From Nonomuraea turcica (lineage in GTDB: Bacteria > Actinomycetota > Actinomycetes > Streptosporangiales > Streptosporangiaceae): a stretch of DNA of 64,000 bases. Positions 1 to 8,610 of the stretch are shown here, one piece after another (within the stretch, counting starts at the first letter, position 1; each line of letters begins with the position of its first letter). The stretch is from the NCBI RefSeq assembly GCF_030718205.1, contig NZ_JAUZQF010000012.1:1-64000 (forward strand), in the 5' to 3' direction. A model generated the notes under the pieces. The model was not told the DNA's origin. It did not search any database and saw only the letters and a list, made by a program, of their open reading frames with translations. Made by a program: the position numbers and the translations under genes.

Positions 1-1
1 C

Positions 2-115
2 ATTAACCAGCTCAAACGCAACCGCGCCATGGCCACCAGGTACGACAAGCTCGCTGTCCGCTTCGAGGCCACACTCACCATCGCCGCGATCAACGAGTGG
101 CTCAGTGCCTTATGA
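2..115 (+). mobile_element. 3' end of an IS5-type transposase (partial)
   Basis: Thirty-seven codons read in from the left window edge and end at TGA 113-115. The peptide has the pattern RAMATRYDKLAVRFEATL followed by a short hydrophobic tail, which is the typical C-terminus of IS5-family DDE transposases (the residues after the catalytic glutamate: R-x-A-T-R-Y-D-K). Only the C-terminus is visible, so completeness and activity cannot be judged. The sequence just after it (about 133-149, revcomp GCTCTGAACCACGAAC) is a plausible terminal inverted repeat, but the left end needed to confirm it is outside the window. Confidence 0.6.
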
Positions 116-147
116 AACACGGCCTAGTCGCGGGTTCGTGGTTCAGA

Positions 148-222
148 GCTTATGTACTTCGTCACGGCGGGGTCGCCGTAGATGGTCAGGAGCGGGTCCA
201 CGTCGTCCGTATGGTCGTGACC
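148..222 (-). pseudogene. possible acetyltransferase (GNAT) fragment cut by the IS end
   Basis: On the minus strand this stretch reads HTDDVDPLLTIYGDPAVTKYI in one open frame, which resembles the N-terminal strand-helix of GNAT acetyltransferases (D-x-x-x-L-L-x-I-Y-G-D-P-x-V-T-x-Y). The frame then runs directly into the presumed IS terminus at about 149 and stops 14 nt later. I infer an acetyltransferase gene interrupted by the insertion. The fragment is short and has no visible start, so this is tentative. The rest of 116-389 shows nothing else recognisable. Confidence 0.3.
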
Positions 223-389
223 TTTGCGATCAACGTGCGGCGCCTTCAGGCCAAAACACTCCGATGGGCACGACGCGGTTGTGGGCGGTGGCTAAAACGT
301 CCTGCTGTGCCTCCGTAACCCCTGGAGGGATGCTACGTCTCGCCACTATTCGCAATCGGAGAGTGGATAACGCACGAGGAGCGCTTGGA

Positions 390-1127
390 GTGGAAATCAC
401 TTACGCCGATGTCAGCTGGCTCGCCGACGGGTGGGAGTTGGGCGACGTATGGTGTCTGACATTCCTACGAGGTCTGGAAGCGGCGGAGGCGCTACGGCGG
501 TTAGGCGCCGCCGAGGAGAGCATCCGGCCGCTGAGCTACAGGGAATTGACGGATGCGGGACTGTTCCCGCACACGGTTCTGGCTGGGCGTCTTAAGGGTT
601 GGGTCGTGCTCATCGAGCGGAACGGCAGCGAGGCGACAGAACTGGATACAATGCGAGCGCTGTCGGCCGGGACGGAGCTCGTGTCCGTCCTGCGGCACGA
701 CTACGCGACCGATCTGTTCGCGTATGCCATCGACGGGGATCGACTGACTTCCTTCGACCCGAGGAAGCCCGCATGGCGGTACGGCAGCGATCCGGATCGC
801 CTCATCGACGCGATGCGGGAGGTAGGTGTTGATCCAACGTTCCTACCGGGAGGAGACGTCGCCGGAGACGAAGCCATCAGCACCGGTGCTCCGACAATGA
901 GCGAAGTACTGATGCTCGCGGCCCGGCTGACCGGCGTCGTGCTGACTCCGGAAGTGCTGAACGGTCCGTTTGTGGGTGGTGTTGTCGGCTCTCAGGCTGA
1001 CGACAGCCTAGAAGATGGCGATGGGCAGCAGGGGACAACATCGCACACGACTGTCGAGCTGTTTGCGGCGATCCGGCGAGGTGACCCGCAGCAGGTAAAC
1101 CGCGACGAGGCAAGCGCCCAGGCATAG
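390..1127 (+). CDS. DUF6461 domain protein
   Basis: This 245-residue protein begins METTYADVSWLADGWELG-like (MEITYADVSWL) and continues with VWCLTFLRGLEAAEALRRLGA, the N-terminal signature I associate with DUF6461 proteins, a common but uncharacterised actinobacterial family. The middle (about residues 60-150) has the family's alternating beta pattern, including GWVVLIERNG and LFAYAIDGDRLTSFDP. The last 60 residues are poorly conserved. I chose GTG 390 because AGGAG lies 8 nt upstream and the family motif starts immediately; ATG 330 is an in-frame alternative whose purine run touches the start. It is cytoplasmic with no signal peptide. It stands alone between the IS remnant and a convergent regulator gene. 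Function unknown. Confidence 0.75.
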   Translation: MEITYADVSWLADGWELGDVWCLTFLRGLEAAEALRRLGAAEESIRPLSYRELTDAGLFPHTVLAGRLKGWVVLIERNGSEATELDTMRALSAGTELVSVLRHDYATDLFAYAIDGDRLTSFDPRKPAWRYGSDPDRLIDAMREVGVDPTFLPGGDVAGDEAISTGAPTMSEVLMLAARLTGVVLTPEVLNGPFVGGVVGSQADDSLEDGDGQQGTTSHTTVELFAAIRRGDPQQVNRDEASAQA

Positions 1128-1130
1128 GCG

Positions 1131-1158
1131 GCAGCGGACGGCGGACACTGACCGCTGC
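1131..1158. terminator. weak hairpin between convergent genes
   Basis: GCAGCGG (1131-1137) and CCGCTGC (1152-1158) form a 7-bp stem with a 14-nt loop, directly between the stops of the DUF6461 gene and the convergent AfsR-type gene. There is no T-run, so it is only a candidate terminator. Confidence 0.35.
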
Positions 1159-1169
1159 GCTGAATGTGA

Positions 1170-4076
1170 TCACACCCGGTGCACAGGCGCGGAGCCGCGC
1201 GCTTCGTGCACCGCGGCTTGTTCGTCCCTGAGCCGCCGCTCCCAGCGGGCGTGCCCGAGGCCGCCTCCCGCGGCGGCCGCCTCGTGCAGCACGGCGAGTG
1301 CTCGGTCGAGGTCGCCCAGCATCCGGTAGGTCCTCGACAGCGCGACCAGGCAGCGCAGCAGTCCGATCCGGTAGCCGTCCGCCGTGATCAGGTCGCGGCC
1401 CGCGAGGAGATGGGGCAGGGCCTGCTCCGGGTCGCCCATGGCGAGGTAGGCTTCGCCGAGCGCGAAGCGGATCCCCGCCTCGTGGCTGGCGTCTCCCGCC
1501 TCCTTGGCGTTGGCCAGGGCCTCGTGCAGCGGGTCGAGTGCCTTCTCCGGACGCCCCACGCCCACGAGGGCGCCGCCCATGACCATCAGCGCGTACCGTA
1601 CGCCGACGCGGGCGCCGATGCGCCTGGCCAGCTCCAGCTGACGCTCGGCCCAGGGCAGTGCCTCCTCATGGCGCTCACCCGAGTTGCAGGCGGTGGCGAG
1701 GTTACCGAGCGTGCACATCTCGCGGAAAGAGTCGCCGAGTTGCCTGGCGATCGCCAACTCGGCCTGGAAGTGCGCGAGGGCCTCGTCCGTGCGTCCCGTC
1801 ATGCGCAGGGCGTTGGCGATGTGTCCGTGGGCGAGCATGGTGCTTGCCTCGTCGCCGAGCCGTTCGCCGGCTCGCAGCGCCAGGGTGTTGAGTTCGTACA
1901 TCTCGGCCATGCGGAAGGTCCGCTCCTGCTCCCAGAGCAGTCCGAAGGCGAGGTTGATGCCGAGCCGGGCGATCGTCTCGTCGGAGGAGCCGAGTGCCTG
2001 GCGCGCCGCTGCCATCAGGACGGCCTCCTCCTCCTGGAGCCATGCTCTGGCCTGCGCCGCGTCGCCGACCACGTGCGGAACCGCGTCGACCTGTCCGGCG
2101 GCCTGCGAACGGTGCGGGTCGCTGACGTGGCTGGCCAGGCGCGTGGAGGCGGCGTAGTACGACAGCGCGCGGATCAGCGCCTCGCGGGCCCCGGCCGGCC
2201 GCAGCTCGCCGGCGAAGAGACGTACGAGGTCGTGCAGCTCGTAGCGGGAGGGGCCGAGGCGATCGAGCAGGTGCGCGTCCACCAGCCGCTCCAGCGCCGC
2301 CTCCGCCTCCGGGGCGGTGACCGCGAGCAGCGCGCCCGCCGCCTCCGCGGTCACCTCCGGCACGTGCAACCGGCCGAGCAGCGCCAGGGCGTGCGCGGCC
2401 AGCCGGTCCACCGGGCGTGGGCCGCGTTCGAGGGCGGTGTGGCTGGCGGACAGGCTGGAGCGTACGGCCAGGTCGCCCGCGGACAGCTCGTGCAGGCGGC
2501 GCCGCTCGTCACTCAGCCGAGCCGTCAGCGCCGAGACGCTCCAGTCAGGACGGCCGGCCAGGCGCGCCCCGGCGATGCGCAGGGCCAGCGGAAGGCCTTC
2601 GCACAGGTGTACGAGCCGCGCGGTCTCGCCCGTGTCGGCCGCGACTCGTTCCGCGCCGGCCAGCTTGGCCAGCATCGTGGCCGCCTCCGCCTGAGACATC
2701 CGGCCGAGTTCCAGCTGGTAGGCGTCCTCGCTCCAGGACATGCTCTCGCGGCTGGTCACCAGCAGCGCGCTGCCGAAGGGCACCGCCAGCATGGGCCGTA
2801 TCTGCCCCAGGTCTGCGACGTCGTCCAGAAGCGCCAGCACCCGCCGGCCGTGCAGGCGGCTGCGCCACATGGCGGCCGCCTCGTCGAGGTCCGCGGGCAC
2901 GGACTGAGCCGGCACGCCGAGCCCCCGAAGGAATCGGCCGAGCATGTCCAGAGCGGTGAGCGGGGGCAGCTCCGGCGTGGCGCCCCGGCAGTTCACATAG
3001 AGTTGACCGTCGGGGAAGCGGGCCTTCGCCATGTGGGCGACGTGCGCGGCCAAGGCCGACTTGCCGACGCCTGGCGGGCCGGAGATGATCACGAGCGGGC
3101 CGGGTGGGCTGTCGTCCCACGGTGCCAGCCGCTCTTTCAGCCGTACGGCCTCCCTCACCCTGCCCACGAACTCCGCCAGCGGGCGGGGCAACTGATGTGG
3201 CACGAGCGTACGTGTCTCAGGATCCCCGGAGGCGTCGGTTCCCGGGCCAGGGGTTTCCGGTCCTCGAGCGGGCGTCTCGGGCGCCTGGGCGGGGGTATCG
3301 GGCTTCTGGTCGGGGCGTTCGGCACGTAGCACCATCTCGTGGCACCGGCGTAACCCCTCGCCCGGCGACAGGCCCAGCTCCTCGGCGAGCAGGACCCTGC
3401 CCTCCTCGTACACCTCCAGCGCCTCGGCCCGGCGGCCCGAGCGGAGCAGAGCCGTCATGAGCAGCTCCCGCGCCGGCTCGCGCAGGGGATGATGGCGGGT
3501 GAGGTCACGGAGCTCGTCGGTAGCCTCCTGGTGACGCCCCAGCCGCAGCAGGACGTCCGCGCGGTGCTCGGCCGCCGCCAGCCGCAGGTCTTCCAGACGG
3601 GCGCGTTCCGCCTCCGCGAACAGCCCCGGCAACCCGCTCAGCGCGGTGCCCCGCCACATGGCCAGGGATTGGTCGAGGAGGTGAAGGGCCCGGCGGTCGT
3701 CACCGGCGTGCCGCGCCTGGTGCGCCTGGCTCACTCGCTCGGCGAACGACAACGCGTCCACCTGCCCGGGCTCCACGCATAAGACGTAGCCGGCCGGCGA
3801 CCCTGCCAGCACCCGCGACGGCTCACGGCGTCCCCGGTCCGGCTCGAAGGCGCGACGCAGCCCGGCGATGTAGGTATAGACGCTCTGCTCGGCGTTGCGC
3901 GGCGCCCGCTCACCCCAGATTCCGGCGACCAGCCGGCCCATCGGGACGGGACGGCCGGGTGCGGCGGCGAGAATGGCGAGCGCGGCACGCTGTCTGGCCG
4001 GGCCGAGGTCGAGGGAGACGGAGCCGCGCACGGCTGTCACCGCTCCCAGCAGGCGAATGAAGATCCCCTCGCTCAC
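1170..4076 (-). CDS. AfsR/SARP-type regulator: winged helix, BTAD, NB-ARC, TPR
   Basis: A 968-residue regulator. Residues 1-95 are an OmpR-like winged helix (IRLLGAVTAVRG..., RLVAGIWGERAPRNAEQSVYTYI), 100-250 a bacterial transcriptional activation domain, and about 329-337 carry a Walker A loop (GPPGVGKSA) of an NB-ARC STAND ATPase. The C-terminal 350 residues are TPR repeats (for example MLAHGHIANALRMTGRTDEALAHF). This is the AfsR architecture, in which ATP and the TPR domain gate DNA binding by the SARP module, typically controlling secondary metabolism. I chose GTG 4076 because GGAGG sits 5 nt upstream and the SARP domain starts right there. It is read in the same direction as the small peptide gene at 4310-4444, 233 bp upstream. 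No biosynthetic cluster is adjacent, so its targets are unknown. Confidence 0.88.
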   Translation of the reverse strand: MSEGIFIRLLGAVTAVRGSVSLDLGPARQRAALAILAAAPGRPVPMGRLVAGIWGERAPRNAEQSVYTYIAGLRRAFEPDRGRREPSRVLAGSPAGYVLCVEPGQVDALSFAERVSQAHQARHAGDDRRALHLLDQSLAMWRGTALSGLPGLFAEAERARLEDLRLAAAEHRADVLLRLGRHQEATDELRDLTRHHPLREPARELLMTALLRSGRRAEALEVYEEGRVLLAEELGLSPGEGLRRCHEMVLRAERPDQKPDTPAQAPETPARGPETPGPGTDASGDPETRTLVPHQLPRPLAEFVGRVREAVRLKERLAPWDDSPPGPLVIISGPPGVGKSALAAHVAHMAKARFPDGQLYVNCRGATPELPPLTALDMLGRFLRGLGVPAQSVPADLDEAAAMWRSRLHGRRVLALLDDVADLGQIRPMLAVPFGSALLVTSRESMSWSEDAYQLELGRMSQAEAATMLAKLAGAERVAADTGETARLVHLCEGLPLALRIAGARLAGRPDWSVSALTARLSDERRRLHELSAGDLAVRSSLSASHTALERGPRPVDRLAAHALALLGRLHVPEVTAEAAGALLAVTAPEAEAALERLVDAHLLDRLGPSRYELHDLVRLFAGELRPAGAREALIRALSYYAASTRLASHVSDPHRSQAAGQVDAVPHVVGDAAQARAWLQEEEAVLMAAARQALGSSDETIARLGINLAFGLLWEQERTFRMAEMYELNTLALRAGERLGDEASTMLAHGHIANALRMTGRTDEALAHFQAELAIARQLGDSFREMCTLGNLATACNSGERHEEALPWAERQLELARRIGARVGVRYALMVMGGALVGVGRPEKALDPLHEALANAKEAGDASHEAGIRFALGEAYLAMGDPEQALPHLLAGRDLITADGYRIGLLRCLVALSRTYRMLGDLDRALAVLHEAAAAGGGLGHARWERRLRDEQAAVHEARGSAPVHRV

Positions 4077-4277
4077 GCCAGCCTCCGTCGTCGCCCCCCA
4101 TCCGTGCCAGGACGGCAGCGTAGTCTCTTTTGAGATCCCGTGAAGAGGGGCCCGAGACGATGTAGATCGAATATAGAGGCCGGTCGCTAAGCTGTCCTCA
4201 GCGCTGGGGTGGGGACCCGGAAGAGAGGGCACATGAGGTGCGTTGCCCAAGGCGCGGTGCGGTGTCGAGCCAGTGGC

Positions 4278-4291
4278 GGGCGTATGCGCCC
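4278..4291. other. short inverted repeat downstream of the peptide gene
   Basis: GGGCG (4278-4282) and CGCCC (4287-4291) flank a 4-nt loop, 19 nt past the stop of the 44-residue peptide gene. The stem is only 5 bp and has no T-run, so it could be a weak terminator separating the peptide gene from the AfsR-type gene, or chance in GC-rich DNA. Confidence 0.25.
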
Positions 4292-4309
4292 CCTCTTGCG
4301 GAGCTCAGC

Positions 4310-4444
4310 TCAACAGCAGTCGCTGTTGTCCACCGCTGAATAGAGGGAAGACGCGTCGGCACTTGCGGCCGTAACATTACCTCCAATGGTCGTCGCGACC
4401 GCGACCGCGGTGATCAGGGCGGACAGGGCAATACGCATGCGCAT
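4310..4444 (-). CDS. 44-residue secreted peptide, candidate signalling peptide
   Basis: Start ATG 4444 and stop TGA 4310-4312. The N-terminus is MRMRIALSALITAVAVATT, with two arginines then a hydrophobic stretch. It is followed by GGNVTAASA, giving a good signal-peptidase site (A-S-A), so the predicted mature product is DASSLYSAVDNSDCC, 15 residues ending in two cysteines. GGAG lies 6 nt upstream of ATG 4444; a second in-frame ATG is at 4438. The gene is divergent from the HTH-TPR regulator starting at 4506, with 61 bp between the starts. That pairing suggests an exported peptide sensed by, or controlling, the TPR regulator. It is too short for automatic gene callers. The open frame, ribosome-binding site and signal peptide are seen; the signalling role is inference. 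A small secreted structural peptide is the main alternative. Confidence 0.7.
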   Translation of the reverse strand: MRMRIALSALITAVAVATTIGGNVTAASADASSLYSAVDNSDCC

Positions 4445-4505
4445 GGGGTTCTCCCTCGCCTATGTGGGGGTTGCTCGGACTTCATCTTCTCAGGGAGCGA
4501 AAACT

Positions 4506-5789
4506 GTGACTACATCTGACCTAGTCGGACTCCGCATCAAGACGGTTCGGCGACAACGCGGCCTGTCACAGGCACAGCTGGCGCACCCCGAGTTGTCGGA
4601 CAGTTACGTCTCGTTGATCGAGAGTGGCAAGCGTACCCCGACCCCGGCGGTTCTGGAGCTGTTGGCCCAGAAACTGGACTGCTCCCTGTCCTATCTGATC
4701 AACGGCGTCACCGCAGAGCAGATGGAGGACATCGAGCTGGCCCTCGGCTACGCGCGGCTGGCGCTCGAGAACGGCGAGGTCAACGAGGCACGCACCCGTT
4801 ACACCGAGCTCCTGTCCAACAACAACCTGACCGGGCTCACCTCTCTTCGTCAGGACACCGAGTTCGGTCTCGCCCTCGCTCACGAGGCGTGCGGAGATGT
4901 CGACGAGGCGATCTCCATCCTGCTCAGTCTCCGCGACGAGGAGTTGTCCCCCGAGCGCCGCATCGAGGTCGCGATGGTGCTCTGCCGCGCCTATCGGGAC
5001 AGTGAGCGGCTGACCGAGGCGGTCGAGGTGGGCGAGCGGATGCTGGTCGGAAACGAGCGCCTTCCCTGGACCGATCAGCTCGTCGAGCTGGGCGCCACCC
5101 TGCTGTCCGCCTACTACCAGCGTGGCGACCTGCTGCGTGCCCGCCAGTTCGCGGCCGAGCTCCTCAACGCCGCCGACGTGCTCGGCACGCCCCGCGCCAT
5201 CGTGGCCGCCAACTGGAATGCCTCCAGCGTCGCCAACATCACCGGCCACGACGAGGAGGCGCTGTCGTTCGCCGAGCGCGCCATGGCCGTACAGGTCGAG
5301 AACGGCCAGCCCCGCGCCATCGCCAGGATGCGCCTCGCGCTCCTGCAGAAGCGGCTCAGGGCCCGCCCCCATGAGGCCCAGGCCGTGCGCGACGCGCTCC
5401 GCGCGACGGTGGCCGAGTTCGAGCAGACCTCCACCAGCCAGATCGACCGGGCCCGAGTCCACGTGGAGCTCGCGTACGCCGAATACATGACCGGCGACTT
5501 GGACAAGGCCGTCGAGCACGCCCTGATCGGCCGGGACCTGCTGCCCGAGTTCGGGCACGCACTCGGCGCCGAGGCCGGCCTCCTGCTCGGCAGGATCTAC
5601 GGCTCCGTCGGCCGGGCCGATGAGGCCGCCGGGCACGCGGCCTCCGTACGCGACTGGCTGACGCCGCTGCCCGACTCACGCCGTTCCGCCTCCACCTGGT
5701 ATGCCACGGCGGAGACCATGGAGCAGCTGGGCGACTCCGACGGCACGGTGGAGGCGTACCAGCGGGCGCTGGCCTGCGTGGGGCTGTAG
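4506..5789 (+). CDS. XRE-type HTH regulator with TPR sensor domain
   Basis: A 427-residue protein. Residues 6-62 are an XRE/Cro helix-turn-helix (GLRIKTVRRQRGLSQAQL, DSYVSLIESGKRTPTPAVLELLA) and about 75-427 is a run of helical TPR-like repeats (MEDIELALGYARLALENGEVNEA, ALSFAERAMAV, GRIYGSVGRADEAAGHA). This matches the layout of peptide-responsive RRNPP regulators (PlcR, NprR, Rgg type), though many actinobacterial HTH-TPR proteins have no known ligand. Start GTG 4506 was chosen over the upstream ATG 4386 because GGGAG lies 8 nt upstream and the HTH begins within five residues. The upstream in-frame extension overlaps the divergent peptide gene antisense and looks non-coding. No transmembrane segment, so any peptide ligand would have to be imported. 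Confidence 0.85.
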   Translation: MTTSDLVGLRIKTVRRQRGLSQAQLAHPELSDSYVSLIESGKRTPTPAVLELLAQKLDCSLSYLINGVTAEQMEDIELALGYARLALENGEVNEARTRYTELLSNNNLTGLTSLRQDTEFGLALAHEACGDVDEAISILLSLRDEELSPERRIEVAMVLCRAYRDSERLTEAVEVGERMLVGNERLPWTDQLVELGATLLSAYYQRGDLLRARQFAAELLNAADVLGTPRAIVAANWNASSVANITGHDEEALSFAERAMAVQVENGQPRAIARMRLALLQKRLRARPHEAQAVRDALRATVAEFEQTSTSQIDRARVHVELAYAEYMTGDLDKAVEHALIGRDLLPEFGHALGAEAGLLLGRIYGSVGRADEAAGHAASVRDWLTPLPDSRRSASTWYATAETMEQLGDSDGTVEAYQRALACVGL

Positions 5790-5833
5790 CGCGGTCCGGA
5801 CCGGGCAGTGGCGTCGGTAGCCTTGAGGATGCC

Positions 5834-6448
5834 ATGAAGACATCCCCGCTCGCGGCACTCGTCGCGATACTCGCCGCCCTGCTCGTTCTCGGCGCCGCCG
5901 GGCCGGCGCTGGCGCATGACGCGCTCAAAAGCAGCACCCCGGCCAAGGGGGCGGAGGTCGAGGCCCTGGACGAGGTCAAGCTCGAGTTCAGCGCCACGGT
6001 GCGCATGCCGTTCGTCATCGTGCGCGGGCCCGGGGACACCCCGCGGCAGGCCGGTGACCCGCAGGTCGACGGCAAGGTCGTGACGCAGGCGGTGAAGGGG
6101 CCGCTGCCGGACGGGAAATACACGATCGCCTACCGGGTCGTGTCGTCCGACGGGCATCCGATCGAAGGGGAGATCCCGTTCACGGTCAAGGGCGCGAAGA
6201 CGGCGTCTCCAAGCCCTGAGCCGTCCGGTAACGCGTCCGCGACCCCCGAGCCGTCTGGGACGGGGGAGGCGTCGCCGAGTGCGGCGCCGACCGGTGCTTC
6301 CGCGCCCGCGGGGCAGGCGTCGCTGGAGGCCGACCAGGCGTCGGCCACCCAGGACGCTGGCTTCCCCGTCTGGCTGATCATCGTGGTCGGCGGGCTCATC
6401 GGCATCGGCATCGGCTTCCTCCTCAGCGCACGGAGAAGGAAGCCATGA
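5834..6448 (+). CDS. copC: CopC-domain copper-binding protein, membrane anchored
   Basis: A 204-residue protein with a signal peptide (residues 1-27, cut after ALA). The mature chain starts HDALKSSTPAKGAEV, the classic CopC N-terminus in which the terminal histidine helps bind Cu(II). The CopC beta-sandwich runs to about residue 120 and includes SSDGHPIEGEIPF, with the second conserved histidine. A Ser/Pro/Glu/Thr-rich linker (about 123-175) leads to one transmembrane helix (FPVWLIIVVGGLIGIGIGFLL) and a basic tail, so the copper domain sits outside the membrane. It overlaps the downstream copD-type gene by 4 bp (ATGA), implying translational coupling. The two are expected to act together in copper uptake or delivery to cytochrome oxidase. 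No CsoR-like box was found. Confidence 0.9.
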   Translation: MKTSPLAALVAILAALLVLGAAGPALAHDALKSSTPAKGAEVEALDEVKLEFSATVRMPFVIVRGPGDTPRQAGDPQVDGKVVTQAVKGPLPDGKYTIAYRVVSSDGHPIEGEIPFTVKGAKTASPSPEPSGNASATPEPSGTGEASPSAAPTGASAPAGQASLEADQASATQDAGFPVWLIIVVGGLIGIGIGFLLSARRRKP

Positions 6449-8421
6449 GCAGGGCGGCGCGTCTCGCGTTCGCGGGAGCGGCGGCCGCGGTCGTCGCGCT
6501 GGTGCTCGGCATGATCGCCGGAGGCAGGGCCTTCCCCAGAATCATTCCCGGTCTGCCCGACTCCGGCGCGGTCGTCAGGTGGGGCCTGCCCGTGTCCAAG
6601 CTCCTCATGGACGGCGCGGGACTCCTCACCGTCGGACTGCTGCTGATGGCCGCCGCGCTGCTGCCCAACGACAAGGGCGTGCTGGGCAAGCCCGCGCTCC
6701 ACTACGTCAAGGCCGCCTCGTGGGCGGCGCTGGCCTGGGCCGGCGGGGCGTTCCTCGCGATCGTGTTCGGCGCCGCCGAGTCCATCGGCCGCACCGTGCC
6801 CCAGATCCTCGACGGCCCCATCCTCAGCAGCTACGCCACCCAGACCACACAGGGCGTGGCGCTCACTCTGGTCGTGTTGTTCGGCGTGGCGATCGCGCTG
6901 TTCTCACGGGGCGCGATCACCGCGGGCGCCGCGGCGGGACTGCTGGTGTTCGCACTGGTGACGCTGCTGCCCGCGCCGCTCACCGGGCACACCTCCTCCT
7001 CGCCCAACCACGACCTGGCCACTTCGGCGGTGTCGCTGCACCTGCTCGCGCTGGCTCTGTGGGTGGGCGGGCTGGTCGTGCTGGCCACGCACGCCCTGCG
7101 GCGCCAGCCGCAACTGGACGTGGCCGCCACCCGATTCTCCAAGATGGCCCTGTGGTGCTACATCGGGGTCGGGCTGTCCGGGGTGTTCAGCCTGGTCGCC
7201 CGGCTGGGCGCGGTGTCCGACCTGTGGACCTCCGAATACGGCGTGCTCGCCGTCGTGAAGATCGTCGCATTCGTGCTGCTCGGCTACGTGGGCTACTGGC
7301 ACAGGGGGCGCACCCTGGCCCAGCTCGCGTCCGGCAGGCCCGGGGCGTTCACCCGGCTGGCCGGCGGCGAGACGCTGCTCATGCTCGCCACCGTCGGCGT
7401 GGCCGTCGCGCTGTCGCGCACGCCGCCGCCCGACTTCAGCATCCCCGCCGACCGGGCGTTCGAGCTGCTCGGCTTCCCCCTCCCGCCGGAGATCACCGTG
7501 GCGAACGTGTTCGCCCTGTGGTGGTTCGACCTGTTCTTCGCCGTGGTGGCCGCCGTGCTCGCCGGGCTCTACGGGATCGGCGTACGCAGGCTCGCGCGGC
7601 GCGGCGACCGCTGGCCGCCGGGGCGCACGGTCTCCTGGTTCGCCGGCGTCGCGCTGCTGGTGTTCGCCACGCAGAGCGGGCTGGCCAGATACGCCCAGGT
7701 CATGTTCGACATTCACATGATCGAGCACATGACCCTCTCCATGATCGTGCCGATCTTCCTCGTCCTCGGGGCACCCGTCACGCTGGCCCTGCGCGCGCTC
7801 AAGCCCGCTGCGAGGAAGGGCGACCGGGGACCGCGGGAGTGGATCACGACGATCCTGCACAGCCGGTTCACCAAGGTCGTCACGCATCCCCTCGTCGCCA
7901 CGTCCATCTTCATCGCCTCCACATACGCGCTCTACTTCACGCCGCTGTTCGAGTCCGCCATGACGGAGCACCTCGGGCACATCTGGATGACCCTGCACTT
8001 CCTGATCAGCGGGTGCCTGTTCTTCTGGGTGATCATCGGGGTGGACCCCGGGCCCAACCGGCTCCCGCACGTCGGGCGGCTGCTCATGCTTTTCGTCACC
8101 ATGCCGTTCCACGCGTTCTTCGGCATCGCGCTGATGATGATGGGCACGGTGATCGCCTCCGGCTGGTACGAGCAGCTCGGCCGCACCTGGGGCGACACCC
8201 TGCTGCAGACCCAGCAGGACGGCGGCGCCATCGCGTGGGGGTTCGGCGAGATCCCGACGCTGATCGTGCTGCTGGCCATCGCCGTGCAGTGGTACAAGGA
8301 CGATTCCCGGCAGGCGCGGCGCTCCGACCGCAGGGCCGAACGGACCGGCGCGGGAGATCCAGAACTCGACTCCTACAACGCCTATCTCGCCCGTCTCAAC
8401 CGCGCTGACAAGGGCGAGTAG
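6445..8421 (+). CDS. CopD / CtaG fusion: copper transport and cytochrome c oxidase assembly
   Basis: A 658-residue polytopic membrane protein. The N-terminal half (about 1-330) is a CopD-like module with several helices, including HLLALALWVGGLVVLATHA, with the His and Trp typical of CopD. The C-terminal half (about 350-620) is a Caa3_CtaG module with conserved histidines in MFDIHMIEHMTLSMIVP, TEHLGHIWMTLHFLISG and MPFHAFFGIALMMMG. Such fusions are widespread in actinomycetes. CopD partners CopC in moving copper across the membrane, and CtaG-type proteins assist copper insertion into haem-copper oxidases. The start ATG 6445 overlaps the copC stop. The last 50 residues are a charged cytoplasmic tail. 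Direction of copper transport cannot be told from sequence. Confidence 0.9.
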   Translation: MSRAARLAFAGAAAAVVALVLGMIAGGRAFPRIIPGLPDSGAVVRWGLPVSKLLMDGAGLLTVGLLLMAAALLPNDKGVLGKPALHYVKAASWAALAWAGGAFLAIVFGAAESIGRTVPQILDGPILSSYATQTTQGVALTLVVLFGVAIALFSRGAITAGAAAGLLVFALVTLLPAPLTGHTSSSPNHDLATSAVSLHLLALALWVGGLVVLATHALRRQPQLDVAATRFSKMALWCYIGVGLSGVFSLVARLGAVSDLWTSEYGVLAVVKIVAFVLLGYVGYWHRGRTLAQLASGRPGAFTRLAGGETLLMLATVGVAVALSRTPPPDFSIPADRAFELLGFPLPPEITVANVFALWWFDLFFAVVAAVLAGLYGIGVRRLARRGDRWPPGRTVSWFAGVALLVFATQSGLARYAQVMFDIHMIEHMTLSMIVPIFLVLGAPVTLALRALKPAARKGDRGPREWITTILHSRFTKVVTHPLVATSIFIASTYALYFTPLFESAMTEHLGHIWMTLHFLISGCLFFWVIIGVDPGPNRLPHVGRLLMLFVTMPFHAFFGIALMMMGTVIASGWYEQLGRTWGDTLLQTQQDGGAIAWGFGEIPTLIVLLAIAVQWYKDDSRQARRSDRRAERTGAGDPELDSYNAYLARLNRADKGE

Positions 8422-8610
8422 CGGTTCGGCCATGCCCTCCTATCTTCCAACTACAAGTCTCTGGACCGCCAGGTAGCCTTTCTCTCAGGGGAGACGGGCA
8501 TAACCTCGTCAGCTAGCGAGCGCAGCCTTGAGGGGGGATTGCGCACCGCCAGTGAGAGCGCCGGAGTGGGGACCGGCGCCGGCCCGGGGTGCCGAGGAAG
8601 GCGAGAACCA

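Noticed and set aside
1179..3329. Long open frame on the plus strand opposite the first AfsR-type gene
   Set aside because: It is one of many antisense frames opened by the GC-rich third positions of the real gene. No domain pattern or ribosome-binding site; the minus-strand protein has complete SARP, ATPase and TPR motifs.
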